Shown: positions 15,819 to 23,700 of the stretch, piece by piece
Layout of the letters: the number at the start of each line of letters is the position of its first letter
Numbering within the stretch: position 1 is the first letter of the stretch
Assembly: GCA_029976025.1 (NCBI GenBank)
Contig: JARKNX010000104.1
Coordinates: 1 to 49,383 of the forward strand
Direction: 5' to 3'
DNA length: 49,383 nt
Source of the DNA: Aggregatilineales bacterium
GTDB taxonomy: Bacteria; Chloroflexota; Anaerolineae; Aggregatilineales; Ch27
Notes under the pieces: model-generated
Seen by the model: the letters and a program-made list of their open reading frames with translations, nothing else
What the model was told of the DNA's origin: nothing
Database searches by the model: none
Translations under genes and position numbers: made by a program

Positions 15819-17774
15819 ATGAGTAAATCTTTGCGTCTGGTTGTCCTTCTTGTGCTGGTGGCTACGGCGCTTGGCCCACTGGCCGCCGTAGCCCAGGGGC
15901 CGGATCCGCTGGCCGATGGCAAGATTTCCATCGCCTGGATTCCCAAATCCCTGAATAATCCCGTATTTGAGCTGGGACGCGATGGCTGCTTTGCCGCTGC
16001 TGCGGAGCTGACGGCGGCCGGCCCGTACGAGGTGGAATGCCTCTATATGGGTTCGGTGTCGTCTGATATGGCCGAGCAGGCTCGCGTCATCGCCGACGCC
16101 GTAGCCCAGGGTGTGGACGCGATCGGCGTGTCCTGCAACAGCGACGCTGGCTGTGTGGAGCCGATCAACGCGGCTGTCGCGGCGGGCATCCCGGTCATGA
16201 CCTGGGATTCGGACTCGCCCGATTCCGATCGCTTCACCTACCTCGGCGTCAGCAACTATCTGGGCGGACGCGCGGCTGGCGATATGCTCATCCGCACCAT
16301 GGGCGAGACAGGCAAGGTCGCCCTGCTGACCGGTGTCCCCGGCGCCCCGAACCTGGAAGAGCGTATCCGCGGCTTCGAGGATTATGTTGCCGCCTTCCCC
16401 GGCGTCGAAATCGTGACGACGGTGGCCTGCAACGATGACATCAACCTGGGCGTCCAGGTGGTGGAAGAGACGATGCAGACCTACCCTGATCTGGACGGCT
16501 GGTTCTTCGTCGGTCTGTGGCCGGTCTTCGCCGGGCAGGGCGCGATGCCGCTGTTCGAGGATGCCATGCTCAACGGCGATATGAAGGCGATTGCCTTCGA
16601 TACGCTGCCGGTCGAGCTGGAATGGGTCCAGGCTGGCCTGCTGAACGGCCTCGTCGGCCAGAAGTACTGGGGCTGGGGCTATGATACCGTCCACATGATC
16701 TACGACACGATCGTGAACGGCGCTCAGTTCCCGTCCTGGACCGACTCCGGCATGGATATCGTGACATCGGCCAATGTGGAAGCTATGGCCACCGCCTGGG
16801 CGAATTCTGATTTCACCCAGCCGCTGCCTCCTGCTTACCCGCCGGCTGATGGCACCTTCACCATCGCCTGGATTCCGAAGGCCCTGAACAACCCGGTCTT
16901 TGAGCTGGGCGCGACCGGCTGCCAGACGGCTGCTGAGGAAATGACGGCGGCTGGCCCGTTCCCGGTCGAATGTCTCTACCTCGGCTCGGTGTCGTCTGAT
17001 ATGGCCGAGCAGGCCCGCGTCATCGCCGATGCGGTGGCTCAGGGCGTGGACGCGATCGGCGTGTCCTGCAACAGCGACGCCGGCTGCGTGGAGCCGATCA
17101 ACTCGGCGGTTGGGGCGGGCATCCCGGTCATGACCTGGGACTCCGACTCGCCTGAATCACAGCGCTTCACCTACCTCGGCGTCAGCAACTACGAGGGTGG
17201 TCGCGCGGCGGCTGATCTGCTCATCCGCGCCATGGGCGAGACGGGCAAGGTCGCCCTGCTGACCGGCGTCCCCGGTGCCCCGAACCTGGAAGAGCGCATC
17301 CGTGGCTTCGAAGATTACATGGCCGATTACCCCGGCATCGAGATCGTGACGACGGTGGCCTGCAACGACGACATCAACCTGGGCGTCCAGGTGGTGGAAG
17401 AGACGATGCAGACCTACCCCGATCTGGACGGCTGGTTCTTCGTCGGCCTGTGGCCGGTGTTTGCTGGTCGGGGCGCGATGCCGCTGTTTGAGGAAGCCAT
17501 GCTCAGCGGCGGTATGAAGTCAGTCGCTTTCGACACGCTGCCGGTCGAGCTGGAATGGGTCCAGGCTGGCCTGCTGAACGGCCTTGTTGGCCAGAAGTAC
17601 TGGGGCTGGGGCTACGACACCGTGCACATGGCCTACAACCATGCGCTGTACGGGACTCCTTACTCCGGCTGGACCGACTCCGGCATGGATATCGTGACAT
17701 CGGCGAACGTGGAAGCGATGGCGACCGCCTGGGAGACGCAGGACTTCACCCAGCCGCTGCCGCCCCCGTACTAA
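15819..17774 (+). CDS. Tandem-duplicated sugar ABC substrate-binding protein
   Basis: 651 residues: a Sec signal peptide (residues 1-~26, hydrophobic core then 'AVAQ', no lipobox Cys) and two nearly identical type-1 periplasmic-binding-protein domains, at residues 33-343 and 344-651. Each domain runs from 'IAWIPK.LNNPVFELG' through 'SSDMAEQARVIADAVAQGVD', 'VMTWDSDSP', 'LLTGVPGAPNLEERIRGFE' to 'WTDSGMDIVTSANVEAMATA'. By hand about 45 of 308 aligned residues differ (~85% identity). Each carries five cysteines. Normal members have one domain of ~310-330 residues, so this is a covalent double binder. 'ggaggagg' precedes the ATG. It heads an operon with an ATPase and permease of the ribose/galactose class; the ligand is probably a sugar but is not identifiable. 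Confidence 0.93.
   Translation: MSKSLRLVVLLVLVATALGPLAAVAQGPDPLADGKISIAWIPKSLNNPVFELGRDGCFAAAAELTAAGPYEVECLYMGSVSSDMAEQARVIADAVAQGVDAIGVSCNSDAGCVEPINAAVAAGIPVMTWDSDSPDSDRFTYLGVSNYLGGRAAGDMLIRTMGETGKVALLTGVPGAPNLEERIRGFEDYVAAFPGVEIVTTVACNDDINLGVQVVEETMQTYPDLDGWFFVGLWPVFAGQGAMPLFEDAMLNGDMKAIAFDTLPVELEWVQAGLLNGLVGQKYWGWGYDTVHMIYDTIVNGAQFPSWTDSGMDIVTSANVEAMATAWANSDFTQPLPPAYPPADGTFTIAWIPKALNNPVFELGATGCQTAAEEMTAAGPFPVECLYLGSVSSDMAEQARVIADAVAQGVDAIGVSCNSDAGCVEPINSAVGAGIPVMTWDSDSPESQRFTYLGVSNYEGGRAAADLLIRAMGETGKVALLTGVPGAPNLEERIRGFEDYMADYPGIEIVTTVACNDDINLGVQVVEETMQTYPDLDGWFFVGLWPVFAGRGAMPLFEEAMLSGGMKSVAFDTLPVELEWVQAGLLNGLVGQKYWGWGYDTVHMAYNHALYGTPYSGWTDSGMDIVTSANVEAMATAWETQDFTQPLPPPY
15915..16847 (+). 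repeat. Direct repeat copy 1 (933 bp) within the binding-protein gene
   Basis: First copy of an intragenic tandem duplication with a period of 933 bp (311 codons), starting at 'gatggc' and encoding residues 33-343. Long stretches are identical to copy 2, for example the 'gtggacgcgatcggcgtgtc' segment. Confidence 0.9.
16848..17771 (+). repeat. Direct repeat copy 2 (924 bp) within the binding-protein gene
   Basis: Second copy, encoding residues 344-651, also starting at 'gatggc'. Differences from copy 1 include many third-base changes plus clustered amino-acid changes near the start of the domain (after 'VFELG') and in a segment before 'WTDSG'. The junction is 'PLPPAYPPA', a short Pro-rich linker. 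Confidence 0.9.
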
Positions 17775-17842
17775 ACCGCAGGTTTTGTCTTCAGCCGCCG
17801 GGTTGATATATCCGCCTGGCGGGTGACAAGCCGGATTGGGAT

Positions 17843-17873
17843 GCGCTGGCAGGATCCCCGATCCTGCCAGCGC
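17843..17873 (+). terminator. Strong intercistronic hairpin after the binding-protein gene
   Basis: Perfect 13-bp stem (17843-17855 with 17861-17873) and a 5-base loop, with no proper U-tract. Its place between binding protein and ATPase is typical of stem-loops that protect the upstream mRNA or partly terminate, so that the binding protein is made in excess. Confidence 0.75.
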
Positions 17874-17912
17874 TTCTACACTGATCATCCTTGATCATGC
17901 TGAGGTGGCGCC

Positions 17913-19436
17913 GTGCAAACAGAACCGATTTTGCGCGTCCAGAATGTTTCTAAAGCCTTTCCTGGTGTACAGGCCCTGAAAAATGTTGACTTTGAAGTGT
18001 ATCCCGGTGAGGTTGTGGCGCTGGTTGGCGAGAACGGCGCCGGCAAGTCCACTCTGATGAAGATTCTGGCTGGCGCTTATACCAGGGACAGCGGCGAGAT
18101 GATCCTGGGGGGCCAGCCTTTTGAACCGCTGAATCCTTTTCATGCCCAGCAAATGGGAATTTCAATTATTTATCAGGAGTTCAACCTGTCTCCTACACAG
18201 ACGGTGGCTGCCAATGTTTTTGTCAGCCGGGAGCCTCGCCGCCATGGTTTTCTGGGCCGCATCGGTTTCATTGACCGCGCCCTTATGGAGCGGGAGGCGC
18301 AGAAGTACCTCGATATTGTGAAGACACAGGTTTCCCCCCGCGCCATTATCCGGACGCTCTCCGTTGCGGAGCGCCAGCAGGTCGAGATCGCCAAGGCCCT
18401 GGCTGTGGATGCGCGGGTGATCATCATGGACGAGCCGACCTCGGCGCTGGGCGCCGATGAGACGCAGAGCCTGTTCAGCGTTATTCGCGATCTTAAAGCC
18501 CAGGGGCGCGGCATCGTATTCATCACACACCGTATGGAAGAAATCTTCGCCATTGCCGACCGCGTGATCGTGTTTCGCGATGGTGAGCGCGTCGGCGAGA
18601 TGCCGATTGCCAATGCCACAACCGACCGGATCATCTCCCTGATGGTGGGTCGCGAGGTAGAAAATATCTTCCCCAAGCAGGTGGTTGAAATTGGGGATGT
18701 GGTCATGGAAGTGCGCGGGCTGACCGCCTACGGCATGGTGCAGGATGTCAGCTTTGATTTGCGCCGGGGCGAGATTCTGGGGGTGGCCGGCCTGGTCGGC
18801 GCCGGACGCACGGAGACCGCCCAGCTGCTGTTCGGGGCAGTACAGCCCGACTCCGGAGAGATTTTCATCGACGGGCAGCAGGTGGGCATTGGCTCGCCGG
18901 AAACTGCGATGCAGGTTGGCCTGGGTCTGGTGCCGGAGGATCGCGCCAATCAGGGGCTGGTGCTGATGCTTTCCGTGCGGGAAAATATCACCATGCCCAC
19001 GCTCAGGCGTTTCACAACCGCCGGCTGGGTGGACCGGCCCGCTGTGGAGAAGCATGCTCAGGAGTATGTAGATAAGCTCAACGTGCGCACGCCCAGTTTG
19101 CATCAGCGCGCTGTGTTCCTTTCTGGCGGCAACCAGCAGAAGATTGTGGTTGCCAAATGGTTGATGTCCAACCCTAAAGTCCTGATTCTGGATGAGCCTA
19201 CGCGCGGTATTGATGTCGGCGCCAAAGCGGAAATTCACGCCCTGATGAGCGAGCTGGCCAAGACCGGGATGGGGATCATCATGATCTCCTCCGAGATGCC
19301 GGAAATTCTGGGGATGAGCGATCGTATTATGGTCATGCATGAGGGGCGTGTCGCGGCTATTCTGGACCGCAAGGATGTTACACAGGAGAAGATCATGGCC
19401 TACGCGACCGGCCATGCCGTAGAAGGAGTACATTAG
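17913..19436 (+). CDS. Sugar ABC transporter ATP-binding protein (RbsA/MglA type)
   Basis: 507 residues with two nucleotide-binding domains in one chain. Domain 1 has Walker A 'GENGAGKST', signature 'LSVAERQQVEIAKAL' and Walker B 'VIIMDEPTSAL'. Domain 2 has the typically degenerate loop 'GLVGAGRTET', signature 'LSGGNQQKIVVAKWL' and Walker B 'VLILDEPTRGID'. This double architecture is specific to the carbohydrate uptake (CUT2) class energising ribose, galactose or xylose importers. It starts with GTG at 17913 behind 'gaggtgg'. The permease gene begins 2 bp after its stop. Confidence 0.94.
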   Translation: MQTEPILRVQNVSKAFPGVQALKNVDFEVYPGEVVALVGENGAGKSTLMKILAGAYTRDSGEMILGGQPFEPLNPFHAQQMGISIIYQEFNLSPTQTVAANVFVSREPRRHGFLGRIGFIDRALMEREAQKYLDIVKTQVSPRAIIRTLSVAERQQVEIAKALAVDARVIIMDEPTSALGADETQSLFSVIRDLKAQGRGIVFITHRMEEIFAIADRVIVFRDGERVGEMPIANATTDRIISLMVGREVENIFPKQVVEIGDVVMEVRGLTAYGMVQDVSFDLRRGEILGVAGLVGAGRTETAQLLFGAVQPDSGEIFIDGQQVGIGSPETAMQVGLGLVPEDRANQGLVLMLSVRENITMPTLRRFTTAGWVDRPAVEKHAQEYVDKLNVRTPSLHQRAVFLSGGNQQKIVVAKWLMSNPKVLILDEPTRGIDVGAKAEIHALMSELAKTGMGIIMISSEMPEILGMSDRIMVMHEGRVAAILDRKDVTQEKIMAYATGHAVEGVH

Positions 19437-19438
19437 CA

Positions 19439-20527
19439 ATGAGCCAGATCACTGCGCAAAAAGCATCCGACGGCGCTGCCAGCCATTTGCCCTGGTATCG
19501 CCGCTTGTTCCGGGTGCAGGAGTTTGGTATTCTGCTCGTCCTGATCGCCATGATCCTCATCTTCTCGGTCATGACTGATGGACGCTTTCTGACGCCGGTC
19601 AACATTCAGAACATCCTGCTCAACTTCTCCTGGACGGCAATCGCGGCCTTCGGGGCGACAATGGTGATCATTACCGCCGGGATCGATCTGTCGGCGGGGT
19701 CGGTGATGGCCCTGACTGGCCTGGCTACCGCCATGATGCTCTCGCGGGATCATTCGCCTTTTCTCGGGCCGAACGGCGAGGCTTCTGTCCCGCTGGTCAT
19801 CATCGCCATCGTCGTCGGGCTGGCGATCGGCGCGCTGTGCGGGTCGATCAACGGCATCCTGATCACAAAGGCGCGGCTCCCACCATTTATTGCCACGCTG
19901 GGCATGATGCAGATTGCGCGCGGGATCACTTATGGCTGGGCGCAGGGCTGGCCAGTCCAGAACCTGCCGCAGAACTTCATGGTCCTGGGCCGGCACAACA
20001 TCCCTGTTGGCACCTTTAACCTGCCGTTTCCCAGCCTGCTGATGCTGCTGCTGGCAGTGATGGCCTGGCTGTTCCTGACCCGGACGGTGTGGGGCTACCA
20101 TATTTTCGCCGTTGGGGGCAATATCCAGGCGGCCCGCCTCTCCGGCATCAATACCAGCCGGGTGCGGATCATGGTGTACACGCTGGCCGGCCTCCTGGCT
20201 GGAGCCGGCGGCATCCTGCTGTCCGCGCGGCTGGGAGTGGCGGCGCCAACGGCTGCCCAGGGGTATGAGCTGGACGTGATCGCCGCTGTCGTTGTCGGCG
20301 GCACCAGCACTGTTGGCGGTGAAGGCAGCATCCTGGGGACCGTCATCGGCGCGGCAATCATGGGGGCGCTGCGAACCGGGTTGAATCTGGTGGGTGTGCA
20401 GGCGTACTGGCTCCCGGCAGCCCAGGGTGCGATCATCATCGGCGCCATCACGCTTGACCAGTGGTTCCGCCGCCGTCAGGGGCAGCGCGGCGGGCTTAGC
20501 CGGCTGTTCCGCCGCCGGAGCGCGTAA
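19439..20527 (+). CDS. Sugar ABC transporter permease (RbsC/XylH type)
   Basis: 362 residues, an integral membrane permease of the CUT2 class with eight to ten spans. Family landmarks are 'GRFLTPVNIQNILLNFSW', 'ITAGIDLSAGSVMAL', 'LCGSINGILITKARLPPFI', 'AVGGNIQAARLSGINTSRV' and 'GYELDVIAAVVVGGTSTVGGEGS', the conserved cytoplasmic loop that couples to the ATPase. 'aaggag' precedes ATG 19439, overlapping the end of the ATPase gene. It would work as a homodimer with the double ATPase and the tandem binding protein. A strong terminator follows. Confidence 0.94.
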   Translation: MSQITAQKASDGAASHLPWYRRLFRVQEFGILLVLIAMILIFSVMTDGRFLTPVNIQNILLNFSWTAIAAFGATMVIITAGIDLSAGSVMALTGLATAMMLSRDHSPFLGPNGEASVPLVIIAIVVGLAIGALCGSINGILITKARLPPFIATLGMMQIARGITYGWAQGWPVQNLPQNFMVLGRHNIPVGTFNLPFPSLLMLLLAVMAWLFLTRTVWGYHIFAVGGNIQAARLSGINTSRVRIMVYTLAGLLAGAGGILLSARLGVAAPTAAQGYELDVIAAVVVGGTSTVGGEGSILGTVIGAAIMGALRTGLNLVGVQAYWLPAAQGAIIIGAITLDQWFRRRQGQRGGLSRLFRRRSA

Positions 20528-20552
20528 ATCAGCCGTCTGCTTCAGGGATAGC

Positions 20553-20598
20553 AAAAAGCCGCAGGATCGGCCCGATTCTGCGGCTTTTTATTTTTTTC
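20553..20598. terminator. Terminator of the sugar importer operon
   Basis: Twelve-bp stem 'aaaaagccgcag' (20553-20564) with 'ctgcggcttttt' (20578-20589), then further T residues. The A-run makes it usable in both directions, so it can also end the leftward gene at 20617. Confidence 0.9.
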
Positions 20599-20616
20599 AG
20601 GGATTCGGGTCGCAGC

Positions 20617-20949
20617 TCAGCGAAAATGGTTGAACAGGATGAGTCCGCCGGCTGCGATCAGGAGCAGCGGCAACAGGACCCCGGTGGCGCTGCAGATCAG
20701 GCCAGGGAGAATCCGCATTCCCTGCGAAACCATGATCGCGCCCAGCCCGCCCTGAATGAACAGCATACCGGTCATTGTGCCCTGCTGCCGGTAGTTGGTG
20801 TACGTGTCGAACAGCAGCCAGCCGCCAAAAGCTGCCGCCGCAATCCAGAATAGAGGCCAGCCGGCCATACCGAGCGGGTTGAAGATCAGGATAATTCCAA
20901 TGCCGATCACCAGGATAGCGCCTATTTTCGCCGGGGTATCGTTTTGCAT
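20617..20949 (-). CDS. Small four-span membrane protein, unknown function
   Basis: 110 residues, almost entirely hydrophobic, with about four membrane segments: 'IGAILVIGIGIILIFN', 'LFWIAAAAFGGWLLF', 'GMLFIQGGLGAIMVS' and 'LLLIAAGGLILF'. I do not recognise the family; similar small proteins (DUF-type) occur in Chloroflexota and Firmicutes. ATG 20949 is preferred to GTG codons just upstream because 'agagg' sits at a better distance. It lies downstream of the xylulokinase-like gene on the same strand, ~170 bp away, and may be separate from it. Confidence 0.55.
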   Translation of the reverse strand: MQNDTPAKIGAILVIGIGIILIFNPLGMAGWPLFWIAAAAFGGWLLFDTYTNYRQQGTMTGMLFIQGGLGAIMVSQGMRILPGLICSATGVLLPLLLIAAGGLILFNHFR

Positions 20950-21122
20950 GGTCACCACATTCCTCTGTAACTCAGACCGTCCTGCGAGAAGCTCTGCCTA
21001 CCTATACGCGGCCGGGGGACGGGGGTTGCGCGCCACCCGTGGCTGACGGAATGCGGCGCGATCCGCCGGGAGACCGGGTGCAGGATCGCGCCGCAGAAAG
21101 CCGCTTACCAGGAGACGGATAC

Positions 21123-22610
21123 TCAGCCGGCCAGAGCTTTGAAGGTGTCCTTGAGGGTAGGATACAGATTCCGGTAAATCCGGTACGCCGCTTCGTAGAC
21201 CGGGACATTCGCGCCCGGCCGGGTTTCCTCCCCCAGATGGATAGCCCGCGATGCGCTGAGGATATCCGGCCAGACTCCCGCCCCCACGCCAGCCAGCAGC
21301 GCCGCACCGTAAGCCGCGCCTTCCGGCGCTTCTACCGGGATGAGCGACGCATCAAAAACATCGGCCATGATCTGCCGCCACAGGGAGCTTCTGGCCCCGC
21401 CACCGCTGACGCGCACCTGCCGGATATTCCGGCCTGCTTCGCTCTGCTTGATCAGCTCAAAGCTGTCGCGCAGCCCGAAGGCCACCCCTTCCAGGACGGC
21501 GCGAGTCATGTGGCCGCGTGTATGGCGGGTGGTCAGGCCGATGAATGCGCCGCGGGCCAGCGGGTCTGGATGCGGGGTGCGCTCGCCGGTCAGGTAGGGC
21601 AGGAATTGCAGGCCGTCGCTGCCGGGCGGCGCGCTTTCTGCTTCAGCGGTCAGCGCATCGAAGCTCGTCTGTGGCGCGAGCGTGTCGCGATACCATTGCA
21701 GGCTGCCCGCCGCCGAGAGCATCACCCCCATGAAGTGCCACTGGCCGGGCACGGCGTGGCAAAAGGCGTGCAGCCGCCCTTCCGGCTCGTAAGCATAGCT
21801 GCCCAGCGGAGCGAAGACGACGCCGGACGTGCCAACCGCTAACGACACCACACCCGGCTCCACCGCGCCAACGCCGACGGCTCCCGCGGCCTGGTCACCC
21901 CCGCCGCCTACGACCGGCGTCCCGGCTTTGAGGCCGGTCTCCGCTGCGCCTGCTGCGCTGACGACGCCGGTGATTGCTGTGCCTTCAAATGCCTCCGGCA
22001 TCCAGGCGGCCGGGATATCCAGCGCATGGAGCATTTCCTCCGACCAGCGGCGGTTGGCGACATCCAGCAGCAGCATACCGGCCCCATCGGCGAGATCGGT
22101 GGCGTACTGGCCGGTCAGGCGAAAGCGGATATAGTCCTTGGGCAGCAGGACGTGGGCGATGCCGGCGTAAACTTCCGGCTCGTGGTCGCGCACCCAGACG
22201 ATCTTGGGGGCGGTGAAGCCGGTCAGGGCGCGGTTGCCGGTGAGCTGGATCAGCCGCTGTGCGCCGACGGTCTGCGTGATCCAGTCGCACTCCGCCTGGG
22301 TGCGCTGATCGTTCCACAGGATGGACGGGCGCAACACCTGGCCGGCGACATCCAGACAGACCAGGCCGTGCATCTGCCCGGTCAGGCCGATGGCGGCTAT
22401 CTGGTCAGCGACGCTGTTCCCGGCGAGCACAGCCCGGATCGCGGTAACGATGCCGTCCCACCAGTCGGCGGGATTCTGCTCGCTCCACAGTGGCCTGGGC
22501 GTGCTGATTGGCTGGGGTGTGGTATGGCTGGCGATCACAGCCCCCTGCTCGTCGATGAGCAGGGCTTTGGCGCCGGTGGTGCTGATATCGAGGCCTAGCA
22601 GGTAAGGCAT
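21123..22610 (-). CDS. xylB: Xylulokinase-like FGGY-family carbohydrate kinase
   Basis: 496 residues of the FGGY kinase fold: the N-terminal phosphate loop 'GLDISTTGAKALLID', 'WSEQNPADWW', the MHG motif in 'GLTGQMHGLVCLD' that marks xylulokinases, 'PSILWNDQRTQAE', the catalytic Asp region 'VVGGGGDQAAGAVGVG', and adenosine-site 'RVSGGGARSSLWRQIMADV'. It phosphorylates D-xylulose (or a related ketose) to the 5-phosphate for the pentose phosphate pathway. ATG 22610 was chosen over 22622 because 'gagg' precedes it at six bases. It converges on the sugar importer operon, which suggests that importer may carry a pentose, but they are not co-transcribed. Confidence 0.9.
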   Translation of the reverse strand: MPYLLGLDISTTGAKALLIDEQGAVIASHTTPQPISTPRPLWSEQNPADWWDGIVTAIRAVLAGNSVADQIAAIGLTGQMHGLVCLDVAGQVLRPSILWNDQRTQAECDWITQTVGAQRLIQLTGNRALTGFTAPKIVWVRDHEPEVYAGIAHVLLPKDYIRFRLTGQYATDLADGAGMLLLDVANRRWSEEMLHALDIPAAWMPEAFEGTAITGVVSAAGAAETGLKAGTPVVGGGGDQAAGAVGVGAVEPGVVSLAVGTSGVVFAPLGSYAYEPEGRLHAFCHAVPGQWHFMGVMLSAAGSLQWYRDTLAPQTSFDALTAEAESAPPGSDGLQFLPYLTGERTPHPDPLARGAFIGLTTRHTRGHMTRAVLEGVAFGLRDSFELIKQSEAGRNIRQVRVSGGGARSSLWRQIMADVFDASLIPVEAPEGAAYGAALLAGVGAGVWPDILSASRAIHLGEETRPGANVPVYEAAYRIYRNLYPTLKDTFKALAG

Positions 22611-22678
22611 GATCGTCCTCATCTCCTTGGTCAGGCAGGCTTTGCTCTACAGGCCGGCTGAGCCGGCCGCAATTGATT

Positions 22679-23500
22679 TTATCCGCCCAGGCGACGTGAA
22701 ATCAGGGCGATAATCTCCGCCGCGCTTTCTTCAATGGGCTTGTCAGTGACATCGAGTACCACAAACTGGCCGCGCCGGAAGACCTGTTCAGCGACTTCCA
22801 GCTGGCCCTCAACGGAGGCGACATCGGCGTAGGAATTCTGGTAAGGCCGGTTGGGCATCTTGAACCGCCGCTGCCGCCAGCGCCGATAGGCGACCAGCTC
22901 TTCCGCAGCTACGGTCAGGCCGATCACGCGTCGCGCGTCGATGGCGAAAAGTTCCTCCGGCGGGTCGATCTGAGGCACGAGCGGCACATTGGCGACCTTC
23001 CAGCCCTGCACGGAGAGGTACATTGCCAGCGGCGTCTTCCCCACCCGGGAGACTCCGACCAGCACAATTTCCGCCTGGGCCAGGTCCTGCGGATTGCGGC
23101 CGTCGTCATGCTTGACCGTGAATTCTATAGCCTCGATACGCTCGAAGTAGCTCTCCCGGAGCTGGCGATACAGCCCGGGCTGGCCGAGCGGCTCGCGACC
23201 CAGCAGCGTCGTTAACTGGGAGAGCAGCCCCCCTATCAAATCGACGGCTATCACGTTGTTCTCACGGGCGCGATGGATAAGCTCCTGGCGCAGGTTAGCG
23301 TCAACCAGCGTATGCGCCAAGATGCCCTGGGCCTGCACGACCCGGGCGATGGCCATTTCCAGTTGTTCTGCGCTGCGCACATGAGGCACGATAACTACCG
23401 GCGCTTCGTTGTCGGCAAACTGCGCCAGCGCCGTGCGGACTATCTGTTCGCCGCTTGTCCCTTCGCCGCCAGAAACCACGTAGACAGGTGGTGTCGTCAT
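22679..23500 (-). CDS. Pyruvate phosphate dikinase / PEP synthase regulatory protein (DUF299)
   Basis: 273 residues of the PDRP/PSRP family, bifunctional enzymes that inactivate PPDK or PEP synthase by ADP-dependent threonine phosphorylation and reactivate them by Pi-dependent removal. Landmarks: N-terminal 'YVVSGGEGTSGEQIV', 'YFERIEAIEFTVKHDDG', the P-loop 'GVSRVGKTPLAMYLS', 'NVPLVPQIDPPEELF' and 'GLTV'. The target enzyme gene is not in the window. 'gaggag' precedes the ATG. It controls the pyruvate-PEP balance between glycolysis and gluconeogenesis, in keeping with the sugar-use genes around it. Confidence 0.93.
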   Translation of the reverse strand: MTTPPVYVVSGGEGTSGEQIVRTALAQFADNEAPVVIVPHVRSAEQLEMAIARVVQAQGILAHTLVDANLRQELIHRARENNVIAVDLIGGLLSQLTTLLGREPLGQPGLYRQLRESYFERIEAIEFTVKHDDGRNPQDLAQAEIVLVGVSRVGKTPLAMYLSVQGWKVANVPLVPQIDPPEELFAIDARRVIGLTVAAEELVAYRRWRQRRFKMPNRPYQNSYADVASVEGQLEVAEQVFRRGQFVVLDVTDKPIEESAAEIIALISRRLGG

Positions 23501-23700
23501 ATCGGCACACTCCTCGCGCAGCAGTTCCCCGGAGCTACCTCTATGATACCCCTTTTCGGCGCGGGCAGGCGCTTCCTTCCGTAAGCTGCTGCCGGGCCGT
23601 CTCCTGTCTGGAATGAGCGCGCTGTGTTAAGATCAGGGAAGCCGACAGCCAACGCCGAAAAAACAGCCCACTTATATAGAGTTCTGGAGGAAAAGAATCC

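Noticed and set aside
15819-15900. Lipoprotein signal for the tandem binding protein
   Set aside because: No cysteine follows the hydrophobic core; the cleavage region reads 'AVAQ', a signal peptidase I type site.
15915-17771. Two separate binding-protein genes with a sequencing error joining them
   Set aside because: The frame is continuous and the second copy lacks a signal peptide, start codon and ribosome site, so a single fused protein is the simpler reading; an assembly duplication remains possible and is noted in the findings.
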